47,681 bases of DNA, taken from assembly GCA_025800145.1 (NCBI GenBank), contig JAOXSH010000052.1, positions 1 to 47,681 on the forward strand, written 5' to 3'. The position numbers were made by a program, and so were the translations under genes. The notes beneath the pieces are model-generated. The model worked only from the letters and a program-made list of their open reading frames with translations. It was not told where the DNA came from and ran no database searches. Shown piece after piece: positions 18,216-28,250 of the stretch; position 1 is the stretch's first letter; every line of letters begins with the position of its first letter. The stretch comes from Cohaesibacter sp. (lineage in GTDB: Bacteria > Pseudomonadota > Alphaproteobacteria > Rhizobiales > Cohaesibacteraceae).

Positions 18216-18662
18216 ATGTCAAATACCGAGTTTGATGATTATGCCGGTGATATTTGCGTTCAGGAGGCCTGGCAAATGTTGGCGGATAATAGGGAAGCGG
18301 TGCTTATTGATGTAAGAACCCATGCTGAATGGATCTATGTTGGGGTGCCAGATCTATCGGCCCTCAACAAAAGTGTTTTGCAACTGGAATGGCTTTCCTA
18401 TCCTGCGATGCAGGTTCACGCCGATTTTGGGGAGCGGCTTTTAGGATTGTTATCCGGGCAAGGTGCTGATCAAAAAGCGCCTTTGTTATTTCTTTGTCGG
18501 TCTGGTATACGCAGTCGCCATGCCGCCATCGTGATGACAAGGAGCTGGTCTGGACCCTGTTACAATATCGCCAATGGCTTTGAGGGTGATCTGGATGCCG
18601 GGGGGCATCGGGCGACACTTTCGGGATGGAAAAAAGAAACCCTGCCCTGGCGACAATTTTGA
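18216..18662 (+). CDS. Rhodanese-like sulfurtransferase domain protein
   Basis: Single-domain rhodanese of 148 residues. The ATG at 18216 is preferred over a GTG four codons upstream because that GTG lies in the GTGAGGG ribosome binding site. It has the rhodanese hallmarks EAVLIDVRTHAEWIYVGVPD and the active-site loop CRSGIRSR with the persulfide-forming cysteine, then the C-terminal GFEGDLDAGGHR and GWKKETLPWRQF seen in alphaproteobacterial homologues. It could shuttle sulfur or act on small thiols; the substrate is not evident. It is upstream of dnaA with 134 nt between. Confidence 0.92.
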   Translation: MSNTEFDDYAGDICVQEAWQMLADNREAVLIDVRTHAEWIYVGVPDLSALNKSVLQLEWLSYPAMQVHADFGERLLGLLSGQGADQKAPLLFLCRSGIRSRHAAIVMTRSWSGPCYNIANGFEGDLDAGGHRATLSGWKKETLPWRQF

Positions 18663-18796
18663 TAAAATCCGAATTGCCCATTCAGGCAGCATAGGATAAG
18701 ACGACAAATCTGGTCAGCCCCTGTCAGCATGATGAAATAGGACTGACTCATTCAACCGAGCTGTTGAAGCGGCTAGCACACGAAAAGAAAACGATT

Positions 18797-20314
18797 ATGC
18801 AGCAAACGGCCACAAAGGGAAACGCGGAAATGGAGATGGGTGCGGCAGCTCATCAGGCTTTTCAGGAGGTCGACTCCCCACAAGAGGAACCTTCAGTGAA
18901 AGTTGGTAAAGAAGAATGGGACCGTGTGAAGGCACGGTTGCGCAAGGAACTGGGTGAAGATGTTTTTTCCAGCTGGTTTGCCAGCGTGGAACTGGAAGAT
19001 GAGCAAAATGGTCTTGTCATTCTGTCTGTCTCGACCCGATTTTTGAAATCCTGGATTCAATCACATTATGGCGAGCGCCTGATGGCGCTTTGGCGTGAAG
19101 AATGTGAGCATGTCCGGCGGATTGATTTATATGTGCGCGGCGCTGTGCGGCCAAAACCGGCCCCAAGCAAGTCTGCTGCACCCAATCAGGCGGGCACTGG
19201 CGCAGCGTCATCCATGGCAGAGACCAATGGTTTTGCCGGGGCGCAGGCAAGCGAAAATGATCAGCTTGGCGGCTCTCCTCTGGATCCACGTCTGACATTT
19301 GAGACTTTTGTGATTGGGCAATCCAATACGCTGGCTCATGCTGCCGCAAAGCAGGTTGCTTTGGCCCAGCCCGGTCAGCCAGTCTCTTTCAATCCCTTAT
19401 TCCTTCATGCTTCTGTTGGCCTTGGGAAAACTCACTTGCTTCAAGCGATTGCATGGGAAGCCAAGCGCTCCAATCCTTCCGCAAAGGTGCTGTATCTGAC
19501 AGCGGAACGCTTCATGTATTCCTTTGTCCAGGCTCTGAAAAGCCAGTCAGCGCTGGATTTCAAGGACACGTTGCGCGATATCGATATTTTGCTGATTGAT
19601 GATTTGCAATTTTTGCAAGGCAAAAGCATTCAACAGGAATTTTGTCATACGCTCAACAGCCTGATTGACGGGGCGCGTCAGGTCGTGGTTGCAGCAGACC
19701 GACCTCCGGTTGAACTGGAAAGTCTGGATGAGCGGGTTCGCTCGCGTCTGGCAGGTGGTTTGGTCAGCGAATTGCAGCCTTTGGAAAAAGAGCTTCGTCG
19801 TTCCATTCTCTCTGATCGTGCCTTGCAGGCTTCTCGCCGTGATCCCAATCTTGCCATTCCTGATATGGTGCTGGATCATGTGGCCGGGATCATTCGCTCC
19901 AATGGCCGGGATCTTGATGGTGCCTTTAACCGCTTGATGGCTCATAATCAGCTGACAGGCGCACCGATTACCATTGAGATGGCAGAACAGGCCCTGAAAG
20001 ACCTGATCCGATCCAAAGAACCACGACGCATTCGCATTGAAGACATTCAGCGTGTTGTCTCCAAACATTATAATGTGTCCCGCTCGGATCTGTTATCCTC
20101 TCGGCGGACCCGCACCATTGTGCGCCCTCGTCAGATTGCGATGTATTTGTCCAAAATGCTGACCCCGCGCTCCTTGCCAGAAATTGGCAGACGCTTTGGG
20201 GGCCGCGATCACACCACGGTGTTGCATGCTGTGCGTAAAATTGAGGAATTGTCAGGCTCTGACACCACATTGGCGCAGGAAATTGAAATGCTGAAGCGCA
20301 TCATTTCCGAATAG
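18797..20314 (+). CDS. dnaA: Chromosomal replication initiator protein DnaA
   Basis: AAA+ initiator that opens oriC. Domain I begins at [22 protein letters not shown], followed by a low-complexity linker (about 115-165). The AAA+ core has [18 protein letters not shown] (Walker A), [13 protein letters not shown] (Walker B) and the arginine finger region RVRSRLAGG. The C-terminal DNA-binding domain carries the signature [16 protein letters not shown] chose ATG 18797 (505 residues); a TTG 11 codons upstream keeps the frame open but has no ribosome binding site, and later in-frame ATGs near 18830 remain possible. No DnaA boxes for self-regulation were seen in the upstream region. Confidence 0.97.
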   Translation: MQQTATKGNAEMEMGAAAHQAFQEVDSPQEEPSVKVGKEEWDRVKARLRKELGEDVFSSWFASVELEDEQNGLVILSVSTRFLKSWIQSHYGERLMALWREECEHVRRIDLYVRGAVRPKPAPSKSAAPNQAGTGAASSMAETNGFAGAQASENDQLGGSPLDPRLTFETFVIGQSNTLAHAAAKQVALAQPGQPVSFNPLFLHASVGLGKTHLLQAIAWEAKRSNPSAKVLYLTAERFMYSFVQALKSQSALDFKDTLRDIDILLIDDLQFLQGKSIQQEFCHTLNSLIDGARQVVVAADRPPVELESLDERVRSRLAGGLVSELQPLEKELRRSILSDRALQASRRDPNLAIPDMVLDHVAGIIRSNGRDLDGAFNRLMAHNQLTGAPITIEMAEQALKDLIRSKEPRRIRIEDIQRVVSKHYNVSRSDLLSSRRTRTIVRPRQIAMYLSKMLTPRSLPEIGRRFGGRDHTTVLHAVRKIEELSGSDTTLAQEIEMLKRIISE

Positions 20315-20381
20315 GAAAGTGCTTGGCTTCTTAGCCTGCCTCTTGCGGTTAAGAATGTTGCTGATAAGCTGTGAAATATAA

Positions 20382-20411
20382 GGGGATTGCGCCATTTTTG
20401 ACGCAATCCCC
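20382..20411 (+). terminator. Strong hairpin between dnaA and dnaN
   Basis: Perfect 10-bp stem GGGGATTGCG (20382-20391) / CGCAATCCCC (20402-20411). It is followed by TTGCTATAT rather than a T run, so it may pause, protect the mRNA 3' end or terminate inefficiently. Confidence 0.55.
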
Positions 20412-20496
20412 TTGCTATATGGGCCACAACAGGTCACAGTTTGCATCCCCTGTTGGGGCTGTATAGAGTTTGGAAAAGAAAAGGGAAGTGAGAGAT

Positions 20497-21615
20497 ATGA
20501 AAGTCACTCTCGAACGGGCAGACCTTTTGAAGTCGCTGAATCATGTCCATCGTGTTGTCGAACGCCGCAATACCATTCCCATTCTCTCCAATGTCTTATT
20601 GAAAGCCGAAGGCGGGGAACTGGTTTTCAAGGCCACAGATCTGGATCTGGAAGTGCTGGAAACCGCACCGGCCATGGTGGAAGCTGCGGGCGCGACCACG
20701 GTTCCAGCGCATATGTTGCATGACATTGTCAAAAAGCTGCCGGACGGGGCGCAAGTCACCCTGACCTTGAGCGAAGATCAGGCCAGCCTGTCCATTGATG
20801 CAGGCCGTTCTCATTTTACCCTGCCAGTTCTGCCGATTGCTGATTTCCCGGATATTACCGCAGGCGATTTCAGCCATACATTTGGCATTCCGGCCCGTGA
20901 TATCAAAAAGCTGATTGATCACACCCAATTTGCCATTTCCACGGAAGAGACCCGTTATTATCTGAACGGCATTTATGTGCATACGCTGGATGTGGATGGC
21001 GAGACCCTGTTGCGCGCAGTGGCGACAGATGGGCACCGTCTGGCGCAAGCACAATTGAGCGCTCCTTCTGGATCAGCGGGAATGCCGGGCATTATCATTC
21101 CGCGCAAGACTGTCTCTGAAATCCAGAAACTGATTGAAGACCCGGATAGCGACATTGCCATTGAATTGTCCGAATCCAAAATTCGCTTGCGGATTGGCTC
21201 CGTGGTGCTGACATCAAAGTTGATTGATGGCACTTTCCCCGATTATGAGCGCGTCATTCCTAAAGGCAATGACAAGATTTTGAAAGTCGAAAATAGCCTG
21301 TTTGCGCAAGCGGTTGATCGGGTTTCCACCGTCTCCAATGAACGGGGCCGGGCGGTTAAATTGTCTCTGGAGCAAGGCCGTCTGGTTTTGAGCGTCTCCA
21401 ATCCTGATTCTGGCACTGCGACCGATGAATTGGCTGTCGATTATGCTTCTGAGGCCATGGAAATCGGCTTTAATGCCCGCTATTTGCTCGATATCACCAA
21501 TCAGCTTGAGAGCGACAGCGCCCAATTCAGCCTTGCTGATTCCGGCTCTCCTACCCTTATTCAGGATGAAGGCAGCATCGGCACGCTTTATGTCTTGATG
21601 CCAATGCGTGTTTAG
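20497..21615 (+). CDS. dnaN: DNA polymerase III beta subunit (sliding clamp)
   Basis: Ring-shaped processivity factor. The 372-residue protein starts MKVTLERADLLKSLNHVHRV, the typical clamp start, at ATG 20497 with a purine-rich GGGAAGTGAGAG upstream; nine extra upstream codons in frame are not supported. Conserved segments include VVERRNTIPILSNVLL, GIYVHTLDVDG, ATDGHRLAQAQ and the C-terminal LYVLMPMRV that forms part of the partner-binding cleft. It is a single gene in transcription terms, closed by a strong terminator just before recF. Confidence 0.98.
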   Translation: MKVTLERADLLKSLNHVHRVVERRNTIPILSNVLLKAEGGELVFKATDLDLEVLETAPAMVEAAGATTVPAHMLHDIVKKLPDGAQVTLTLSEDQASLSIDAGRSHFTLPVLPIADFPDITAGDFSHTFGIPARDIKKLIDHTQFAISTEETRYYLNGIYVHTLDVDGETLLRAVATDGHRLAQAQLSAPSGSAGMPGIIIPRKTVSEIQKLIEDPDSDIAIELSESKIRLRIGSVVLTSKLIDGTFPDYERVIPKGNDKILKVENSLFAQAVDRVSTVSNERGRAVKLSLEQGRLVLSVSNPDSGTATDELAVDYASEAMEIGFNARYLLDITNQLESDSAQFSLADSGSPTLIQDEGSIGTLYVLMPMRV

Positions 21616-21666
21616 TTGATGCGTTTCTTGATGAGATAAATTTGCCTTCTATAGGCACAGTGATAC

Positions 21667-21694
21667 AAAGGGGCAGTTGACTGCCCCTTTTTTT
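21667..21694 (+). terminator. Intrinsic terminator between dnaN and recF
   Basis: Perfect 10-bp stem AAAGGGGCAG (21667-21676) / CTGCCCCTTT (21681-21690) with a TTGA tetraloop and further T residues to 21694. It is the canonical form. The recF ATG lies only 8 nt beyond. Confidence 0.95.
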
Positions 21695-21702
21695 GATTCT
21701 GG

Positions 21703-22926
21703 ATGGATCCCCTGACCTTACTGCATGACCATGACGCACATTTATCGGATGCTTTGCCAGACCCTGTCATAGATCTTGGTGAGCAGATAGAGCATGTCTG
21801 GATTTCCTCCATAAAATTGACAGACTTTCGCAATTACAGCTCCCTTTCTTTAAGCTTGCGGGATGCCCATGTGGTGTTGAGCGGGGCCAATGGATCGGGC
21901 AAAACCAATTTGCTGGAGGCCTTGTCCTTTCTCTCGCCAGGACGCGGTTTGCGCCGGGTTGGCTATAGCGACATTGCTCGTGAGAGCGGTCCGGGCAGTT
22001 GGGCGCTCTCGGCGGATCTGAGCGAAGCTTATGGCGAGACAAAGTTGGGCGCAGGTTTGCAGCCCGGCCCCAATGGTGAATTGCAACGGCGCATCCGTAT
22101 CAATGGCGCAACAGTCAAATCCAGCGAGCGTCTGGGCGATTATGTCAGCATTTTATGGCTCACACCGTCCATGGATAGCCTGTTTACCGGAGCTGCATCG
22201 GAGCGACGCAAATGGCTGGACCGGATGGTTCTTGCCATTGACAAAAGCCATGGCAGTCGGGTCAATGCCTTTGAAAAAGCCATGCGTCAGCGCAATCGCC
22301 TGTTGGATGAAGCCCCAAATCAGACGGTATGGCTGGATGGGATTGAGGCTCAAATGGCCGAATTTGGCGTGGCCATCGCCACAGCCCGGTCCGAACTTGT
22401 TGCCTTGCTAACGCAATCCATTGCGCATTTGCACGCCAGAGACACCGCTTTTCCCATGGCAGAGATCGGGCTGAGCGGTTCTTTGGAAGAGCAGGCTTTT
22501 TCACTGCCCGCCATTGAATGCGAAGAAGGCTATCGCGCCCAGCTTGCCCATATGCGTGGCCGGGACAGGGCGGCAGGGCGCACATTGGAGGGGCCTCATC
22601 GTTCTGATCTGGCGGTTCGTCATATTGCCAAATCCATGCCCGCAGCCAAATGCTCGACAGGTGAGCAAAAAGCTTTGCTTTTGGGGCTGGTTCTGGCCCA
22701 TGCCCATTTGGTTGCCCAACGCAACCAGAAAAGCCCGATTGTCTTGCTTGATGAAGTAGCCGCACATCTGGATGAAACACGGCGTCTGGCGCTGTTTGAT
22801 ATTCTCGATCGACTGGGATGTCAGGCTTGGGTGACAGGAACCGATGATCCGGTTTTTACGCCTTTGGGGGAGCGAGCCCAGCGCTTCCTCGTTGAGAATG
22901 GACAGATCACGCTTGTGGCGTCATAA
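21703..22926 (+). CDS. recF: DNA replication and repair protein RecF
   Basis: SMC-like ATPase that helps load RecA at gaps. The 407-residue protein has Walker A GANGSGKTNLLEAL (about residue 61), ABC-type signature KCSTGEQKALLLGL, and Walker B PIVLLDEVAAHLDETRR. Most RecF proteins begin close to the IxxLxLxxFRNY segment, which here appears only at about residue 36, so the first 30 residues are an extension. ATG 21703 is the only ATG, lacks a Shine-Dalgarno and directly follows the dnaN terminator; a TTG (codon 18) could be the real start. This leaves the 5' end uncertain. Confidence 0.95.
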   Translation: MDPLTLLHDHDAHLSDALPDPVIDLGEQIEHVWISSIKLTDFRNYSSLSLSLRDAHVVLSGANGSGKTNLLEALSFLSPGRGLRRVGYSDIARESGPGSWALSADLSEAYGETKLGAGLQPGPNGELQRRIRINGATVKSSERLGDYVSILWLTPSMDSLFTGAASERRKWLDRMVLAIDKSHGSRVNAFEKAMRQRNRLLDEAPNQTVWLDGIEAQMAEFGVAIATARSELVALLTQSIAHLHARDTAFPMAEIGLSGSLEEQAFSLPAIECEEGYRAQLAHMRGRDRAAGRTLEGPHRSDLAVRHIAKSMPAAKCSTGEQKALLLGLVLAHAHLVAQRNQKSPIVLLDEVAAHLDETRRLALFDILDRLGCQAWVTGTDDPVFTPLGERAQRFLVENGQITLVAS

Positions 22927-22961
22927 TCACAAAACCCTTTCTTTGCTCTGGTTAGAAAAGC

Positions 22962-23372
22962 ATGATAAAGCCACAAAAATTGCTGATGTTTGCTGTTCTG
23001 ATCCTTATTGGGGCGTTGCTTGCCTTGCAAAATGGCAAAAAAGACGATCAGAGCGGGCCTTTGCATGGCAATGCCTTTTCGCTGGATGTCGAGAAAATTA
23101 GGGCCGATGGTTTGCGGCTTTATAATGGGGCTTGCATACAATGCCATGGCATAGAGGCGCGTGGCAGCTCTTTTGGTCCGCCTCTGGTACATGAGATTTA
23201 CAAGCCCTCGCATCATAGCGATCAGGCTTTTGTGCTGGCTGCGCTGCAAGGGGTCAGGGCTCATCACTGGGATTTTGGCGACATGCCCCCTATTGAGGGA
23301 ATCAGCCAGACAGATCTGGCCATGATCACAGCCTATATTCGCCATTTGCAGAGAAAAGCGGGCATAAAATAA
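22962..23372 (+). CDS. Small membrane-anchored c-type cytochrome
   Basis: A 136-residue mono-haem cytochrome c. The N-terminus is an uncleaved or cleavable signal anchor (LLMFAVLILIGALLALQ), exporting the domain to the periplasm. The haem site is CIQCH (Cys58, Cys61, His62), followed by GIEARGSSFGPPLV and a likely distal methionine in DFGDMPP. The C-terminal helix is TDLAMITAYIRHLQRKAG. It would carry electrons, possibly to a terminal oxidase, but no oxidase or dehydrogenase gene is near. It sits between recF and gyrB, 35 nt after recF, which is an odd place for a respiratory gene. Confidence 0.9.
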   Translation: MIKPQKLLMFAVLILIGALLALQNGKKDDQSGPLHGNAFSLDVEKIRADGLRLYNGACIQCHGIEARGSSFGPPLVHEIYKPSHHSDQAFVLAALQGVRAHHWDFGDMPPIEGISQTDLAMITAYIRHLQRKAGIK

Positions 23373-23466
23373 CGCTTATGGCGCAATAAAATACCCGTCT
23401 TTATGGCTTTGTGCCTGCTCTCTCCACAATTGCCGTGCAAGGGCTGATTTCCTTGCCCGCCATTGG

Positions 23467-23494
23467 TTGATCGAGACTGGAAACCACGTATAAG
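23467..23494 (+). promoter_or_regulatory. Probable gyrB promoter
   Basis: TTGATC (23467-23472), 16-nt spacer, TATAAG (23489-23494), about 38 nt before the gyrB ATG. It uses the same -10 hexamer as the rpsT and rpmH promoters. Confidence 0.6.
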
Positions 23495-23523
23495 TGAGGG
23501 GTTACCCCTTTATCCAAGGATGA

Positions 23524-25959
<2,436 letters not shown>

Positions 25960-25964
25960 TCTTG

Positions 25965-25991
25965 AAAGGCCGGAGATAATCCGGCCTTTTT
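25965..25991 (+). terminator. Intrinsic terminator of gyrB
   Basis: Stem AAAGGCCGG (25965-25973) / CCGGCCTTT (25981-25989) followed by T residues, 6 nt after the stop. Confidence 0.93.
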
Positions 25992-26272
25992 CTTACCTTT
26001 TCATAAGCCTTTGTTTATTAAATAATTTTAGTGCAAAAAGCATTTTTAATTTTCGCGTATAGACTCTAAAATGCACTTTATAATTGTGTTATCTTTGCAA
26101 CAGTTATAGTTAATTGCCAAAGCTGCACTTTTTCTTCTTGCTCTTTTTTTCTTAACAGCCTATCTCAGCGCTACCGAGGCCATGTCTGATGTCATCAACG
26201 GCGGGAGTTTGTATCTCCGCCCACATAGTTGGCTCTGCTTTTCTATGTATGGATGCATAACAGGTTTCGGAT

Positions 26273-26341
26273 GTGAGATTGTTCGTAGGTAGAACATCAA
26301 GCTCAGAGCATGATATGTGGGTTCGAATCCCGCCTCTCGCT
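26273..26341 (+). other. Degenerate tRNA-like cloverleaf (possible tRNA pseudogene)
   Basis: The 69-nt segment can fold as a short tRNA. Acceptor GTGAGAT (26273-26279) pairs with CTCTCGC (26334-26340) in 6 of 7 positions; D arm GTTC/GAAC (26281-26284, 26292-26295) with loop GTAGGTA; anticodon-like arm TCAAG/CATGA with one A-A mismatch and loop CTCAGAG, giving CAG at the anticodon place; T arm GTGGG-TTCGAAT-CCCGC, whose loop matches the tRNA consensus exactly. It lacks one of bases 8-9, has a 3-nt variable region and no encoded CCA at the right place. A tRNA-Leu reading CAG should have a long variable arm, so it is more likely a decayed tRNA than a working one. Confidence 0.35.
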
Positions 26342-26535
26342 AGCCATTACACCACAATGCGGGTAATGTACCAGGAGGCTGTGTGCCTCTACCATTTTGT
26401 TGATTTCACGATCAACAGACCATCCCATCGGTTTGAAGACTGGTTTGCCAGGCGCAACGAAAGATAGAACATTTGTTCATTTTTTCGATGCGTAAGGCCA
26501 GTTGCTTGCTACCGTTCAAAGGTGACGGGTAAGCC

Positions 26536-26635
26536 GCAGGATTTTTCGCTTGAAGACTTTTGTCAAAAGCGCATCATCCTGCCGCATGCTCCAATCCCGG
26601 CGAACCGTTTCAGGTTTCTGCATCGGTCTTCAAGC
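26536..26635 (+). promoter_or_regulatory. Nested stem-loop with an alternative pairing partner
   Basis: GCAGGAT (26536-26542) pairs with ATCCTGC (26576-26582), enclosing CGCTT (26547-26551) / AAGCG (26567-26571) and GAC-TTTT-GTC (26555-26564). The inner segment GCTTGAAGAC (26548-26557) can instead pair perfectly with GTCTTCAAGC (26626-26635), breaking the first structure. This is the layout of a switching leader or structured RNA; no known class was recognised. The nearest downstream gene is the slipin gene, 270 nt away. Confidence 0.4.
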
Positions 26636-26890
26636 TTTCTTGTATCCCCCTATCCGGTAAATCCTTTTAAGGATTAGCCATCGAAAATCTTTTCTGCGAT
26701 CTATAGCGCATTCCCAAAGAGTTGACGTACTTTTGGGAGTTGAATTCGTTAAAGAACAAAAACTTATCGCGGAATAGGCTTTTCCTATTTGTAGCCAACT
26801 TCACCCAGAGAGTGCTGTCGCTTTTTGGGAAATATGCTGCATTCAATCCCACGTTTGGGATGCTCAACCTATTGAAAAAATAGTCGTTTC

Positions 26891-26905
26891 GTGCCGTTGG
26901 TATAA
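26891..26905. repeat. Short relic of palindromic repeat family A
   Basis: GTGCCGTTGGTATAA matches the right end of the complete family A element (ATGCCGTTGGTATAA) with one change, immediately before the slipin start codon. Confidence 0.5.
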
Positions 26906-26907
26906 GT

Positions 26908-28056
26908 ATGATGAACAGATTTTGGAATATTATCACAGGACGCAAGCGCGTTCTGGTGAACGAAAATGAACGGGTTATTGCGCTTTATGAGGGTGAAATT
27001 CTGGGCATTTTTGGAGCGGGGGAGCATTTGTTGCCCAATAGGCGCGGCACTCTTGATCTTCATTATTATGATCTGAGCGAGCCTGTCGTTGCATCAGATT
27101 ATAAAACAATCTTGTTTGAAAAACTGCCCCTCGTTGCTGAGAAATATTGGACGACATTTAGCACGAATGCCCAGGAAATTTTGATCATTGAGCGCGATGA
27201 CTCGATTTTCAAGATTTTGGGGCCAAACAAGAAAATTGTTGTATGGAAAGAAGCCGGGCCGTGGAAGCAAACACATTTTGATCTGACTAAGGGAACAGAG
27301 ATTGAAACTCAATGGAAGCATCGCCTTATTCGAACCCAGATTTTGAATCAGGTTATTTTGCTGAATGTTCCCAAAAATCAAATCGGCTTGCTTTATGTCG
27401 ATGGTGAATTGACCAGACAACTAAAATCTGGACGACACGGATTTTGGAATATTGGTCAAACCGTGGATTTGAAACTTATTCATCTGCAACGCAAAACTCT
27501 TGATGTGAGCGGGCAGGAAATGTTGACCAAAGATCGTGTGACCATTCGGGTTAATATTTCAGCAGACTATAAGTTGACAGATATTGTCAAAGCGGTTTCA
27601 CAAGTTCATGACTATGAAGATAGCATCTATCGTGCTTTGCAATATGCATTCCGTCGTGAGATTGGTGCCATGACATTGGATCAGATTCTTGAGACCAAAG
27701 CGTCACTTAATTCAGAGACGGGTGATAAGGTGCGTCAGGATCTTTCCAATATCGGGATTGAAATTTCTAATATCGAACTGAAGGATGTTATCCTTCCCGG
27801 TGAGATGCGTGACATTCTGAATCAGGTTGTAGCTGCTGAAAAACAGGCACAAGCAAATGTTATTCGCCGCCGTGAAGAAACCAATGCAACACGGTCGCTT
27901 TTGAATACAGCAAAAGTCATGGCAGAAAATCCTGTCATGTTGCGCCTTAAAGAGCTGGAAGCTCTGGAACATGTGGCTGACAAGGTCAAGACTCTTACCG
28001 TGCATAACGGTACTGCTGGCTTGATGAACGATCTTGTCAATCTACGCTCTGATTAG
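26908..28056 (+). CDS. Slipin-family SPFH/band 7 domain protein
   Basis: A 382-residue protein with an SPFH domain in its middle: VDLKLIHLQRKTLDVSGQEM, LTKDRVTIRVNISADYKLTD and a helical IEISNIELKDVILPGEMRDI followed by VVAAEKQAQANVIRRREETN. Slipins organise membrane microdomains, often with an NfeD partner, which is not present here. The N-terminal 170 residues show two similar entry motifs, NERVIALYEGEILGIFGAGE (from about residue 20) and NQIGLLYVDGELTRQLKSGR (about 157), as if the strand region were duplicated. There is no clear N-terminal membrane helix, unlike classical slipins. No good Shine-Dalgarno precedes the two adjacent ATG codons. The downstream terminator makes it monocistronic. 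Confidence 0.85.
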   Translation: MMNRFWNIITGRKRVLVNENERVIALYEGEILGIFGAGEHLLPNRRGTLDLHYYDLSEPVVASDYKTILFEKLPLVAEKYWTTFSTNAQEILIIERDDSIFKILGPNKKIVVWKEAGPWKQTHFDLTKGTEIETQWKHRLIRTQILNQVILLNVPKNQIGLLYVDGELTRQLKSGRHGFWNIGQTVDLKLIHLQRKTLDVSGQEMLTKDRVTIRVNISADYKLTDIVKAVSQVHDYEDSIYRALQYAFRREIGAMTLDQILETKASLNSETGDKVRQDLSNIGIEISNIELKDVILPGEMRDILNQVVAAEKQAQANVIRRREETNATRSLLNTAKVMAENPVMLRLKELEALEHVADKVKTLTVHNGTAGLMNDLVNLRSD

Positions 28057-28063
28057 ATAAGAT

Positions 28064-28097
28064 AGGCCGTCCGGATTGATCCGGGCGGCTATTTATT
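28064..28097 (+). terminator. Terminator-like hairpin of the slipin gene
   Basis: Stem GCCGTCCGG (28066-28074) / CCGGGCGGC (28081-28089) with one T-G pair, followed by TATTTATT. It lies about 10 nt past the stop. Confidence 0.75.
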
Positions 28098-28129
28098 GAA
28101 CCGCTCTCTCTGCCCTGAAGGAGGATCGT

Positions 28130-28168
28130 ATGATTGTGTCTATCGCCTTACAGGCAGAAATCATCTGA
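28130..28168 (+). CDS. Possible 12-residue leader peptide upstream of rsgA
   Basis: ATG 28130 is preceded by AAGGAGG, the strongest ribosome binding site in the window, with 5-nt spacing. It encodes MIVSIALQAEII and stops at TGA 28166-28168, inside the stem of a large hairpin. The strong site in front of so short a frame suggests a leader peptide whose translation controls the hairpin; a relic of a lost gene start is the alternative. Confidence 0.35.
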   Translation: MIVSIALQAEII

Positions 28169-28189
28169 TAGAGATGATTTCCTTGCCTG
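28151..28189 (+). promoter_or_regulatory. Long hairpin in the rsgA leader
   Basis: CAGGCA plus GAAATCATCT (28151-28166) pairs with AGATGATTTC (28172-28181) and TGCCTG (28184-28189): a 16-bp stem with a 2-nt bulge and a GATAG loop. It covers the end of the 12-codon ORF and lies 60 nt before the rsgA start. No T run follows, so it is not a simple terminator. Confidence 0.5.
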
Positions 28190-28250
28190 AATCTTCCCCA
28201 TTCTGGCTATGGCTCGAATGGCAGGCTTTTTATGCATTCAGGACAAGATG

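Larger units (their letters stand above)
25992..26907. other. Gene-free structured region between gyrB and the slipin gene
   Basis: About 916 bp without a credible protein gene. The first 120 bp are AT-rich. From 26150 on there are several RNA-like features listed separately: a tRNA-like fold (26273-26341), a further degenerate D-arm/T-arm pair (about 26152-26230), a hairpin TGTTGAT/ATCAACA (26398-26417), GAGGC/GCCTC (26375-26389), a nested stem-loop (26536-26582) and a competing pairing (26548-26557 with 26626-26635). A family A repeat relic is at 26891-26905. It does not match RNase P, SRP RNA, tmRNA or 6S RNA signatures that I know. Confidence 0.55.

Noticed and set aside
17640..18796. Origin of replication near dnaA
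   Set aside because: AT-rich stretches are present, but no cluster of TTATNCACA boxes was found on either strand, only isolated matches with two mismatches. Many Alphaproteobacteria have oriC near hemE instead.
25992..26270. tmRNA or SRP RNA downstream of gyrB
   Set aside because: No tag-peptide frame, no GGAAGGAAGCAGCC-like SRP loop and no RNase P signature could be found.
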